Assembly (NCBI GenBank): GCA_030770545.1
Contig: JAUCMP010000034.1
Location: forward strand, 62,001 to 126,000
Origin: Macropodus opercularis
Taxonomy: Eukaryota > Chordata > Actinopteri > Anabantiformes > Osphronemidae
Direction: 5' to 3'
DNA length: 64,000 nucleotides
The position numbers and the translations under genes are program-made. Positions 12,397 to 22,630 of the stretch are shown one piece after another. Numbering within the stretch: position 1 is the stretch's first letter; every line of letters starts with the position of its first letter. Below the pieces are notes generated by a model. The model did not search any database and was not told the origin of the DNA. It worked only from the letters and a program-made list of their open reading frames with translations.

Positions 12397-12682
12397 TGAC
12401 GCACATGCGTCAGTGGCTGCCATGGAAACGGAGCGACGACCCAGGCGAGGCTATATAAGGCTGCAGACGCCTGGTTCCCACCAGGCTGCTGGACGCTGAC
12501 CTCCACTGAACTTTGGCAAAGCTAAAGCTAAAGCTAACAACAGCTAACGAAAGCGCTCAGACACTGATCTCAACCTCTTGGAAAGCGACCACTCATCTAC
12601 TGGACTCAAACCCACCGGAGCATCTGCTGAGACCAGGCCCCAGAGCAGCGGCGAGTGACCGACAACCACGTCCCCTTGGCAG
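12397..12682 (+). promoter_or_regulatory. Promoter P1 with non-coding exon 1
   Basis: A CRE/E-box palindrome-like element (TGACGCACATGCGTCA, one base off perfect) at 12397-12412 is followed by TATATAAG at 12452. A likely start near 12483 follows, then a first exon free of ATG that ends at CTTGGCAG|GTGAGC (exon end 12682). The spacing is right for a focused TATA promoter. The donor should splice to the acceptor at 19322 or to another cassette. Confidence 0.65.
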
Positions 12683-12902
12683 GTGAGCGAAGACCTGCTG
12701 CTGGTCTGTTAGCCTTCATTAAACGCAGAGGAAGCAGCTACGCCTGGACTGACTTTCACCGGAACCAATGACTTCAACTCGTGTGTTTCCAGCCTGAGTT
12801 ACCGCCACAGCAACTAGCTGCAGTTTCACCGTTTGCTAGTAACGAGTGTTTATAAAACACAGCGACGCAAACGACGATTAGCAGCAGACATTAGCTCACA
12901 CC

Positions 12903-13188
12903 TGACGCACGTGCGTCAGTGGCTGCCATGGAAACGGAGCGACGACCCAGGCGAGGCTATATAAGGCTGCAGACGCCTGGTTCCCACCAGGCTGCTGGAC
13001 GCTGACCTCCACTGAACTTTGGCAAAGCTAAAGCTAAAGCTAACAGCAGCTAACGAAAGCGCTCAGACACTGATCTCAACCTCTTGGAAAGCGACCACTC
13101 ATCTACTGGACTCAAACCCACCGGAGCATCTGCTGAGACCAGGCCCCAGAGCAGCGGCGAGTGACCGACAACCACGTCCCCTTGGCAG
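12903..13188 (+). promoter_or_regulatory. Promoter P2 with non-coding exon 1
   Basis: Second cassette: perfect palindrome TGACGCACGTGCGTCA at 12903-12918, TATATAA at 12959, and exon 1 ending at GGCAG|GTGAGC (13188). It differs from P1 mainly by the base that completes the palindrome and its central CACGTG E-box. Confidence 0.65.
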
Positions 13189-13408
13189 GTGAGCGAAGAC
13201 CTGCTGCTGGTCTGTTAGCCTCCATTAAACGCAGAGGAAGCAGCTACGCCTGGACTGACTTTCACCGGAACCAATGACTTCAACTCGTGTGTTTCCAGCC
13301 TGAGTTACCGCCACAGCAACTAGCTGCAGTTTCACCGTTTGCTAGTAACGAGTGTTTATAAAACACAGCGACGCAAACGACGATTAGCAGCAGACATTAG
13401 CTCACACC

Positions 13409-13694
13409 TGACGCACGTGCGTCAGTGGCTGCCATGGAAACGGAGCGACGACCCAGGCCAGGCTATATAAGCCTGCAGACGCCTGGTTGCCACCAGGCTG
13501 CTGGATGCTGACCTACACTGAACTTTGGCAAAGCTAAAGCTAACGCTAATAGCAGCTAACGAAAGCGCTCGGACACTGATCTCAACCTCTTGGAATGTGA
13601 CCACTCATCTACTGGACTCAAACCCACCGGAGCATCTGCTGAGACCAGGCCCCAGAGCAGCGGCGAGTGACCGACAACCACGTCCCCTTGGCAG
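13409..13694 (+). promoter_or_regulatory. Promoter P3 with non-coding exon 1
   Basis: Third cassette: perfect palindrome at 13409-13424, TATATAA at 13464, donor after 13694. Its exon contains one upstream ATG directly followed by TGA (AATGTGACC), absent from P1 and P2. That could act as a minimal start-stop upstream ORF. Confidence 0.6.
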
Positions 13695-13775
13695 GTGAGC
13701 GAAGACCTGCTGCTGGTCTGTTAGCCTCCATTAGCAGCAGCCATTGAAGCTCTTTAAACGCAGAGGAATCTCCTC

Positions 13776-14418
13776 GCGACGTGGATCCATGTGAGCCACT
13801 GCAGGAAGGTCCCGGAGCCAGTAGATGACTTCTCACCAGCTATCCACCAGCACGAGGGTTTTGATCAGCATTAACACCCTTGTTCTACGAGGGGCGGCCT
13901 TGACCAGCACAGTGGGAGAGACACGATTCATCAGTCAACATACATAGTAAACAGAGGGAGGACACAGAGTAACGTCTGTCTAATCAGCGCCTGCAGTAGG
14001 ACGTCAATACCGACCCGTTTGGTCGTCTGAGGAGGTCGTCTTCCTTGGCTTCCTCTTTTCTGGAGTCTTTAATGGCTGTTCCTCTGCACAGCTCAGTTCT
14101 GCAGTGGTTGTGAAATCATGGTCCTCACGTTCCTTTCTGTTATGTGAAAACCAACATTATAAACAAATGTCACTGACTTAATAACACAAGGATAAATTCA
14201 TTAGGACTAAGATTTTCCAGGATCACTTCATTGATGGCATTTTGCTATTATAGAGTCACACCTGACTGAATTTTGACTTTTATTAAATTTCATTATCAAC
14301 TGACTGAGGAGAGTCCGTTGATGGTTACTGATGGTTAACTCATGTACCACCTAGATGTGGAACCAATTATCTCTCCCTAAAAAAGGAGGAGAGAGAAAGT
14401 GAACATTTTAACTGGCTC
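13776..14418. other. Spacer between duplicated blocks
   Basis: Unique sequence between blocks A and B. No exon, RNA gene or repeat could be supported. Confidence 0.45.
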
Positions 14419-15234
14419 AAACAAAGTGCGTCACCACATCTCCCCAAAGGTTCCTGCTCACATTTGCTACTTAGCCAACTTTGGATCCTATTGTGTTGCA
14501 ATACTAAATTAACACAGGGTTAACGGTCGCACAAAAACAAAGCACAACCAATACAAGTATCACTGTAGCTACTGTAGCTGCAGCAGATTCTGTTGGGTTC
14601 TGCAGAGTTATACTGGACAGGAGAAGCTGTGTCCCTGCGTCTGCCTGTGTGGTGCTGACCTGTTATGTGTTATGTTATAATAAAATACAAAATATAATAA
14701 AACAGGCAATTTATTAGTAGGACTTAATTTTTCATGTGTGCACTATGTTTGTCTGACTGTATGTTAATATTGCAATGAACATACTACATAGCAACTATAG
14801 TTGCTGTGTTGCTTATGGTTATGTTTCCATACACGAGCTGGTACCTTTGCCATCTGCACATCTGGACATACTGAGCAGCATTTGACTGCCTGCTGTGTTG
14901 CTGGCTCTCCTCTCTCTCTGAGTCATATCTCTCCTCCTCTTCTTCCTGCTCTTGTTCTTCTTCGTCCCTCTCTGGTGCTGTTAGACACTATGTGGCTGCA
15001 AGTGACACAAGGTGAGAATCGTTAGGTTCACCTTAGTGATGGTTTTCTGGGAGGTAGTTAAGATTCCAAACGGGCCTGGGGAAAGTTACATTAGTTACAT
15101 TAGCACATCAGGACTCTCTCCTGGTTGTGCTTGATTTTATACCACATAATACATGTAATTAAAAGAATAAATAAACATACACACACTGATGTAGCAATTT
15201 CATTGTTTGAACATATTCAAAAAGGTTGGATTCA

Positions 15235-15248
15235 GTGCCATCTAGTGG
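15235..15248 (-). promoter_or_regulatory. CTCF-like site (block B)
   Basis: Unchanged duplicate of the 9398-9411 motif, CCACTAGATGGCAC on the minus strand. Confidence 0.45.
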
Positions 15249-17833
15249 TAGAATGATGAACTGCGCAGTGGGAAGTAGCAACACACCAGAAGGATGTGCT
15301 GTATAATACTGTAGAGTTTAGTTTACTTTGCTTTGGCGTTTAATGCTGGTGTTACTGACGTCTTTTGACTGGAAGAGCAAAAATGTTAAGTAGCCCTGTA
15401 CGATCAAAGTCTCTGCTTAGTCTTAGTCTCTGTACCTCTGTGCTGGAGGTCAAACAGCTGAACCACCAGCAGCTCTGCCTTGTCTCTGAGCTTCTCTTCC
15501 TGGTGTAGGACGCCTGCAGGAAGCAGAGCTCACCCTTGTACTTCTCAGTATTTTTCAGTGGCTGCTCTATGCTCATCATCTGCAGATCAGAAAAAAACAT
15601 ATACAATCCTGACAGGACACATTTTGCTGGGATGTGCAACGGCTCCCCAGCTTTTATCTCCTATGTGAAACAGCCTCTTTGAGTTTTTCTCTTTTGGTCA
15701 TGTCAAATATTACGTTCTGCCTCCTACCTGGAAAAGAGGTCGCTCGTGTTTGTTCCTCTGTCCTGTGCTCTGCTGTTTCCTCAGCTGTTTCCATCACCTG
15801 CACCATGAGTTCAAAGCTCCAACCAGTCTGTGAAGGTGAACTTGAACTTAAACCCAGTGAGACGTGTTATTTTCTCTGTGTGCTGTGTTGGCTTCAGAGT
15901 CCTGCTGCTGCCTGGATCAGAACTTGCTCTGCTTGAAAAAAGGTCCATTTCCAGGAACAACAGTGTGGTTAGGTTTCCAGGAGAAAAGCTCACGTTTTAT
16001 AGACAGATTCAGGAAAAATGGCTGCAAAAAAAAACATAATTTAAGTATAGGAAGTTGGTTTGAGTTGAAAGATCTGATGTTGACATGAAAAAACAACAAC
16101 ATAGATATTTCTAATCGTTGCTAAATGTCACAGCAGGTCACAGTGAAACACAAAGACAAAGAGCGGGATCCTCTCCTACATGTAGTGAAGTTGTGCTGGT
16201 TGATTATCTGCTGTTAAGTCCGAAAATTATTCATTTAGATCCTTTAGATGAAAATGAGTTTGAACATGTTCATGTTTTTACATCGTCATCGCTGGAATGT
16301 TGACCCTTCCGCCCTTAATGTAGACCACGTCACATCTACGTCACATTACTGAGCTAACAGCATAAGCGGCTATGGCGGCTAATGCTGCTGCTACTGTACA
16401 AGTTAGCATAGCAGGCTAATGCCGTTAGCACCATGCTACGAACCAACAGAAGCCGTTTAAAACACATTACTGGGAGTCTACAGCACGTTGAATAAAACAT
16501 GGACGTAACTACTGATGGGCATGACGAGATCACACCTGGAAAGAGACTAGTTTCACCTGAAAGATGAGCGAACACAGCTTCCTCATGTCATGTGTGGAAG
16601 TAGTGCAACAGGAAGCGACCGCACTTCAACAGAAGCCGCAGCATAGAGCTCCCTCTGCTGGACGAGCTCTGACACTACGTCTATGTGGAATAATGAGTCT
16701 GATGCAGAACTTAGAAGAGAGCATACAGTGATGGTCACTGAGCAGGTCATTTATTAACAGAGAGATGATATTTAATAGAGCACATTTCATTCTTTTATTG
16801 TTACTTTGTTCTGTCTTGATGTTTATTAAATTCCTGTGACTCGCTCTGTTGTTGTCAGAGATGTTCCAACTAACATGAATTCAGTCAGACATAGAGTAAG
16901 GTTCAAATAAATAAACATGAATTTATTCTCAGTGGTGAGATGAGAAATATGCAGAGGCAGGCAAACGAGTCGCATCATTTTACGGATTTGATCTGTGTTG
17001 ATAAGAACATGAGCCCAACTATGCTAAGTAACAAAGTGTTTCTAAAAGCAGCTCTGTTCGCTCCTTGAGTCATTACATCACAGTGGTGGTAGAGACTTGA
17101 AGAAAATGGGTCCCATACATCAGGCACACGTTTCCAAGCATGAAGCTGCTGAGGAGACCAACTTAAGGTCACAAGTTTTGTTAGATACAAAACAACAACC
17201 CAAAACCAAATGAGCTAAATAATGACAAATTTTCTAGAAACCTGTTAAATTATCAGCGTGCGCGTGATGTAGCCACAACAGGCCAGACTGAAGGGAGAAG
17301 CCCCTAAAGCAAACAATAAGAAAAGGCTGATGTGCAAGCACCAGGAAAGAAGAAAGCAAAGGCCTGGTGAGGTCAAGAGGTCACCAGAGAAGAAGGCTTG
17401 AATGAATGAAGGCTTTTCTGTCAAGTCTAGATTCTACAACATGTTCATCTGTCAGATGAATATAAGTCCTCAGATGTAACTACCTGGAAAGAAAAGCCTA
17501 AATGTCGGTGACGCTTCTTCTAGGTGAGATTGTCTGAGAATTGAATCACGGTAACTGGACGTCTTCCTTTGCAGCAGATCTACTACTACTGCAAAGGAAA
17601 TGGTTTAAAGTGGTTTAAAGCGCTTCAAGGAATCAAAATCATGTCATCATTATATAATAAACAGTGTGACATGAAGAGTAACTACAGGAACGTACGACAC
17701 AAACCAAAATAATACCAATATTATTATTATTATATGTGATTATTGTATAAAACTACGATTATTCTAATGACGATAACTGTCTAGTCGTCACATGTCCAGT
17801 CATTCCACTGACTGAGGGGCTCTGTGAGTCCAT

Positions 17834-17849
17834 CCAGCAGGGGGCGCTG
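17834..17849 (+). promoter_or_regulatory. CTCF-like site upstream of the promoter (block B)
   Basis: CCAGCAGGGGGCGCTG, identical to the block A copy and about 330 bases before the TATA box of P4. Confidence 0.6.
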
Positions 17850-18105
17850 TAACAGCAGCACTGCTGGGTGCAGCTGATGCTGGAGCCTGAATCATTGGTG
17901 GCTGATGAAGGCCCAGCACGAGCAGCGGTCAGAAGGAAGCAGCTACGCCTGGACTGACTTTCACCGGAACCAACGACTTCAACTCGTGTGTTTTCAGCCT
18001 GAGTTACCGCCACAGCAACTTGCTGCAGTTTCACCGTTTGCCAGTAAGGAGCGTTTATAAAACCCAGCGACAAACGACGATTAGCAGCAGACATTAGCTC
18101 ACACC

Positions 18106-18403
18106 TGACGCACGTGCGTCAGTGGCTGCCATGGAAACGGAGCGACGACCCAGGCCAGGCTATATAAGGCTGCAGACGCCTGGTTCCCACCAGGCTGCTG
18201 GACGCTGACCTCCACTGAACTTTGGGAAAGCTAAAGCTAAAGCTAACGCTAACGCTAATAGCAGCTAACGAAAGCGCTCGGACACTGATCTCTACCTCTT
18301 GGAAAGCGACCACTCATCTACTGGACTCAAACCCACCAGAGCATCTGCTGAGACCAGGCCCCAGAGCAGCGGCGAGTGACCGACAACCACGTCCCCTTGG
18401 CAG
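18106..18403 (+). promoter_or_regulatory. Promoter P4 with non-coding exon 1, nearest to the gene
   Basis: The perfect palindrome TGACGCACGTGCGTCA (18106-18121) and TATATAAG (18161) precede a likely start near 18192. The ATG-free first exon ends at CTTGGCAG|GTGAGC (18403). The donor lies 919 bases before a good acceptor at 19322, in the same orientation. This is the simplest promoter for the acidic-protein exon. Confidence 0.75.
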
Positions 18404-19322
18404 GTGAGCGAAGACCTGCTGCTGGTCTGTTAGCCTCCATTAGCAGCAGCCATTGAAGCTCTTTAAACGCAGAGGAATTTCCTCATCTGAAGCGGGAGAC
18501 ACGTTTAATGGCTTTATTATTATTCACCGCTAACATGGCTTTAAACGTGTGGATTAATTATGAATAATTTGGCAAAGGTGTAGATTATAAAAGTTATTTG
18601 GGGTTTTAAAAAATCCTAAAATGCGTTTCGTGGTCACCATGGAGACGCGGAGACGCCAGCACGCGCTCAGGCCCTTTTCTGTGGTCGCTCCCTGACTGGA
18701 CTGGTGCTGCTGATCAGTTCTGGTGGTGACTGGAAAACATGCACTAAACTAGAGATTCCTGAAAACCAGAAAGGTTTGAATGGAAAGTTGGTCTAAATGT
18801 TACAAAGCTTTAATCAAACGAGCCCAATGAACTTTACACTAATTGATTTGGGAGAAACACGTGATTTATTGTTTGATTAGTTTTGAGCTTCATGTCTCCT
18901 ACACAAACCGTGAGTTGATACTTATGTGAGTTATTATTATTATTATTATTATTATTAATAGTATTATTATATGTTTTGCATATACTTATGCATGATATGC
19001 AAAAATGCAATTTAGCAGTAAGTTATTTTACAGCAAGTTGGTTCTTAGTGAATAATTCATAAACATAATGTGAATTCGACATGAAAGGTAAAACAATGGA
19101 CAATAGTGAAAGTTGTGACTTGATATTTTACTTGTGACTCAAAATGACGATGAACGTTAACTGGCCGTGTTGTTGACACATGTTTCCAGTAACGGTTGCA
19201 CCAGGCTCCTACAGTGACTTCGTCCATAACTGACTTATGTCTGCTTTCCTCTGTCACCAACAAAGGATGTCCTGGGATGTTGTTGCCGTACTAAGTGTTC
19301 TGGTGCTTTGTCCCTTTCTAAG
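18404..19322 (+). other. Inferred intron 1 of the acidic-protein gene
   Basis: The interval runs from the GTGAGC donor to a TTTGTCCCTTTCTAAG acceptor. A near-consensus branch-like word (TACTAAG) lies about 30 bases before the acceptor. It includes an ATT microsatellite near 18931. I saw no coding exon inside it. Confidence 0.55.
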
Positions 19323-19323
19323 G

Positions 19324-19872
19324 ATGGACGAGCTGTTCCTCAACGACCTGGACGACCGCGCAGAGGAAACCGACAGCGAGTGGGAAGACGATGACGATGA
19401 GGACGAGGACGTGTGGGAGGACGTAGTGGGCTGGGACGACTCCGATTCTGGTTATGGTTCCATGACCGAAGACGAGGACGACCTGCGCCCCCCTCCCCTC
19501 GTCCAGCAGCTGCCACCAGACTCCGGTCTGGAACAGGAGGAACGGCCGGTTCCTGAGGTAAGTGTGGAACCGGCCGTTCCTCCTGTGGCTGCTGCTGGTC
19601 CTCCTCCTCCTCCTCCTCCTCCTCTGGTCCCACCCAGGTCTCCTCTCTCTGCTCCCTCGACGTCAGGACTTCGGTCTGCGACGAAGAGGAGCAGGGAAGA
19701 GAGCGACCTGGAGCAGGTAAGTACAGCAGGTAAGAGGCAGCGTGTGGATGCTGAGGACGACCTCGAGGAACCTCAGCCGTCGACTTCGATGGGCCTCAGA
19801 TCCTCTACACCCTGGATGCACTGGACGGGTCTTCACCACACAGGCTGGACTGATGACAGCGACTCTGACTAG
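19324..19872 (+). CDS. Acidic proline-rich protein of unknown function, 182 aa
   Basis: I do not recognise this protein. The ATG at 19324 is chosen because the exon begins one base earlier at a good acceptor; an ATG at 19237 lies in the inferred intron. Roughly: residues 1-60 are very acidic (MDELFLNDLDD, then DDDDEDEDVWEDV and DSDSGYGSM). Residues 60-115 are proline-rich with a run of eight prolines. Then come a basic KRSREE and a KRQR motif that could be nuclear localisation signals. It ends DSDSD. The layout (acidic patch, Pro-rich linker, basic patches) is like a disordered nuclear regulator; that role is inferred. Internal GAG|GTAAGT (19557) and CAG|GTAAGT (19716) donors mean shorter spliced forms are possible. 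Four duplicated promoters precede it. Confidence 0.65.
   Translation: MDELFLNDLDDRAEETDSEWEDDDDEDEDVWEDVVGWDDSDSGYGSMTEDEDDLRPPPLVQQLPPDSGLEQEERPVPEVSVEPAVPPVAAAGPPPPPPPPLVPPRSPLSAPSTSGLRSATKRSREESDLEQVSTAGKRQRVDAEDDLEEPQPSTSMGLRSSTPWMHWTGLHHTGWTDDSDSD
19539..19580 (+). promoter_or_regulatory. Hairpin presenting a splice donor in its loop
   Basis: GGAACGGCCGGTTCC (19539-19553) and its exact reverse complement GGAACCGGCCGTTCC (19566-19580) flank a 12-base loop, TGAGGTAAGTGT. The loop is a near-ideal 5' splice site (TGAG|GTAAGT) inside the coding exon. In RNA the stem would display or hide the donor. Sequence symmetry is exact; function is inferred. Confidence 0.6.
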
Positions 19873-19885
19873 TTTAGTCAGAGTC
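19861..19885 (+). promoter_or_regulatory. Hairpin over the stop codon
   Basis: GACTCTGACT, loop AGTTT, then AGTCAGAGTC form a perfect 10-base-pair stem. The TAG stop straddles the stem-loop edge. It could be a small mRNA 3' structure. There is no downstream T run. Confidence 0.45.
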
Positions 19886-20054
19886 CTGTCAGGCAAGTCT
19901 CAGCCTGGTAGGTTGAAGCGTGGAGACATCCACCAGTGTCTCTAAGGTCTAGAGAATATGCTCCCTCTGAAACAGAGAGGAGCAGGTTAGAGGTTAGTGG
20001 TGAAGAGGCAGGTCCCAGATCCTTTATGTCCAGGTGGCGCTGGACTCGTTTTAT

Positions 20055-20425
20055 CTAAAGTTAAGTTAAGTTACAGTAGGTTAAGTTAAGTTAAAGTAGT
20101 TTATGTTTAGTTAAGTTAAGTTACAGTAGGTTAAGTTACAGTAGGTTGAGTTAAGTTACAGTAGTTTATGTTTAGTTAAGTTAAGTTATGTTACAGTAGG
20201 TTGAGTTAAGTTTTTGTGTGTTAGTTAGGTTAAAGTTTATGCATATTTTGTTAAGTTAAGATAAATTAAGTTAAGTTAAGATAAGTTAAGTTAGGTTAAG
20301 TTACATATATCGTGGGTTAATAAAGATTAAGTTTCTGTGTAACAGGTTAGGTTAAGTTAACTTACAATTAATAAGTTAAGATAAATTGAGTTAGGTTTAC
20401 TTAAGTTAAATGTATTAAGTTAGGT
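20055..20425 (+). repeat. TTAAG / AGTTA minisatellite-like array
   Basis: Imperfect pentamer repeats (TTAAG, GTTAAG, with interspersed TTACAGTAGG units) run for about 370 bases, with a higher-order pattern of roughly 40-60 bases. It lies just downstream of the acidic-protein exon. Confidence 0.85.
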
Positions 20426-22290
20426 TCAGCTGATGTGTTACTAAAGGTAAGTATCAGTTTTTTGTTGTACTTGTTTCAATGTACTGTTCATGTGATTTTA
20501 AGTTGACCTCACTAACGTTTGTGTTCTAGTTTTTCTCCTCCTTGAACCGACACCTTATCGCGGTGGAGGAGTTTGTGTGCCCGCGTGACCCTAGGAGCTG
20601 TGTTGTCAGGTCTAAACCCATGACAAACAGGTCCTAGGCGACGGGCCAGACTAAGAGCGGTTCATCTCTCTCAGTAGGAGCCGGTGCCATGTAGGTCGGT
20701 AGCAGCGGGAGGAGGCCCAGAGGAAGACCAGGACTCACTGTCAGCCAGCCTGGGAAGGTTAAAGGTCATTACACCTGATGCTGACACGTGCTACTGATGG
20801 GGCTTTATTTAGTGCTTGGAGACATTTACACAAAGTCCTGAAAGAGAACTTTCTGAGCAGCTGGACTCTGTTGCAGCATCTTTTGCCTTTCGCTCCATAA
20901 CCTCGGTTAATATCTATGTGTTGTTTCATGAGCATTCCAGCCGCTGACACTTTCATCCTGTCTCTGCTTTCAGGACCAGTACAGAACCACGGCTCATCTG
21001 CAGGATTGTGGAGTGGTGTGATCGCCTTCCTCTTCATGTGCTGCTTTTGTTAGAAGTGGCTCCAGAATCATTGGACCAGCAGTCAGAGCCCTCTTCACCC
21101 TCCACCTTTGCCCCTAGGGACTCCGCTCACGGCCAGGCTTGGACGCCCCCTCGCCCCCCACCCCTTTACCCCCAACCATCACCGAAGCTCAGTAACAAAG
21201 CATCAGCACAGCATCATAGTCCTGCGTCCTGATGCGTAGACACAAGTGGGAAACGTTCAGGTAACAGAAAGCATTAACTCCTTTTCTCTGTTGGCATGTG
21301 TGGACGTCCAGAACTCGGCTGTATCTCATACATCACCATCTACCAAGACTTCAGTTCAGGCGACGTGGACGCCAGATGTATCAGGAAGTGGTAAATCCAT
21401 TCAGTTCTCGTATGGCTTCAGTTCAGTTTTGTTTTTTATTGCCTTACAGAGTAAACTAAATCTATTATATACAACTGAACAGAGCTACTGCTCTACTATA
21501 CATTAACTATGATTCGTTTTTAAATGCATACACAAAACCTTGCTGCTGCTTTGTTGTCTGCTTTAGCTGTTGGACAAGCTTCCATCCATCTACTGAGCCT
21601 CCAGTCTACTACAAACAGGTATTTATTCCTCCCACCCTGTCCATCATGTCCACATAATCCATCATCAGACGTCAGGAACAGGAACATGAGCTATTGGACG
21701 GGTAAATGTTGTCCTGACATTATGTTTAGGACACTGTGGGCATCGTGCCAGCTCTCTGTCCACCATTGGTGTAATGTAAGGTGACCACCACTCGGTCTGT
21801 AGTTTCCTCAACACCTGTCCTCTGGTTCTTGCATTTTCTTTATGGCAAAAGGTTACAATGACAAAGGTACAAATACAAAATGTCCCTGACTACTTCTCCA
21901 TAGAGCAGGTGAGGAGCAGCCTTTCTAACAGGCTCCTTTGGACCCAGAGTCTCTCTTCTGTCTATTTTTGTCTGCTAAATTATTGCCCTTTGTTCTCCAA
22001 GAGTCGTTTCTCTGGTTTGCAGGACATTTTAATATTCTAACTCTTTTGGTAGCTGCATGGCCTGAATCAATTGTCCTGCACTATTGGATTAGTTGCTCTT
22101 ACATCATGCACTAACCTATATTCATTGGTGTTTAGCTTTCTTTGGGGAAAGATTACTCCTTGTTTTAATCAATACTCCTGCCTCTATTAATCCTTCTGTT
22201 GCTTCTTTTATAAGTGGATTTTTTCAGTGTGTTAATCTTATTCCTGCTTTAACTTTAAACTGTGGAGAAGCAGCAGATTTAACTCATCCT
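20426..22290. other. No supported gene
   Basis: Good-looking acceptors exist near 20529 (TGTGTTCTAG) and 20973 (TCTCTGCTTTCAG), which could serve the internal donors of the preceding gene. The downstream frames show no clear coding signal. The rest is unremarkable AT-rich sequence. Confidence 0.35.
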
Positions 22291-22630
22291 GCATCTGTTT
22301 TGTGTGTTGACCACATGTGAGGGTACCTGCTTTAACTGCTCATCAGGCTCTTCTGTCAGTGACATTTGACTTATCACTTCATCAGCTTGTCTGCAGGTAA
22401 TTTTAACAAAACAATCAGAAGATTTTTGAATGTATTGACAGTCAGTAGGAAGCTACTCACCAGCTACTCCCAAGTCATGTGACTCATGTTCTTCTGCTAT
22501 GAGCAGAGTGACGTGTGGTGCTGAGCCTGGAACTTGAAACCATTCTTGATGTCTTTCAAGAAGCTTGACCATAGCTGCTGCTCCTTCAGGGACTATTATG
22601 ACGTCATTGGATTTCTGCAGTGGTGTCATT
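22290..22630 (-). pseudogene. Possible retroelement pol/env-proximal fragment
   Basis: The minus strand, 3' of the gag remnant, has an open stretch including VPGSAPHVTLLIAEEHESHD, reminiscent of polyprotein segments in teleost endogenous retrovirus-like elements. It is short, not contiguous with a complete enzyme domain, and joined to the gag remnant by broken frames. Confidence 0.3.

Larger units (their letters stand above)
12225..13745 (+). repeat. Three tandem promoter/first-exon cassettes, 506-base period
   Basis: Units start at 12225, 12731 and 13237, each with GAAGCAGCTACGCCTGGACT. Units 1 and 2 end in a shortened CATTAAACGCAGAG junction. The third unit keeps the longer ending also found in block B (CATTAGCAGCAGCC...). 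This fits unequal crossing-over inside the cassette. The units are nearly identical. Confidence 0.92.
8960..13775. repeat. Segmental duplication, block A
   Basis: The sequence from the CATCTCCCCAAAGG region to CTTTAAACGCAGAGGAA recurs in the same order and orientation at 14419-18484, with few substitutions. Differences are block-specific: A has about 130 extra bases near 10892-11020, about 220 extra bases near 11856-12085, and three tandem copies of the terminal promoter cassette instead of one. High identity over non-coding bases points to a fairly recent tandem duplication. Confidence 0.9.
14419..18484. repeat. Segmental duplication, block B
   Basis: Second copy of block A, offset by about 5.46 kb. 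It carries an extra segment of about 400 bases at 14779-15175 and about 240 bases at 17225-17465, and has one promoter cassette. The coding exon at 19324 lies just downstream of this copy only. Confidence 0.9.

Noticed and set aside
19340..19896. Minus-strand frames opposite the acidic-protein exon
   Set aside because: They are shadow frames of a GC- and GA-rich coding exon. Arg/Pro/Glu runs mirror the plus-strand codons.
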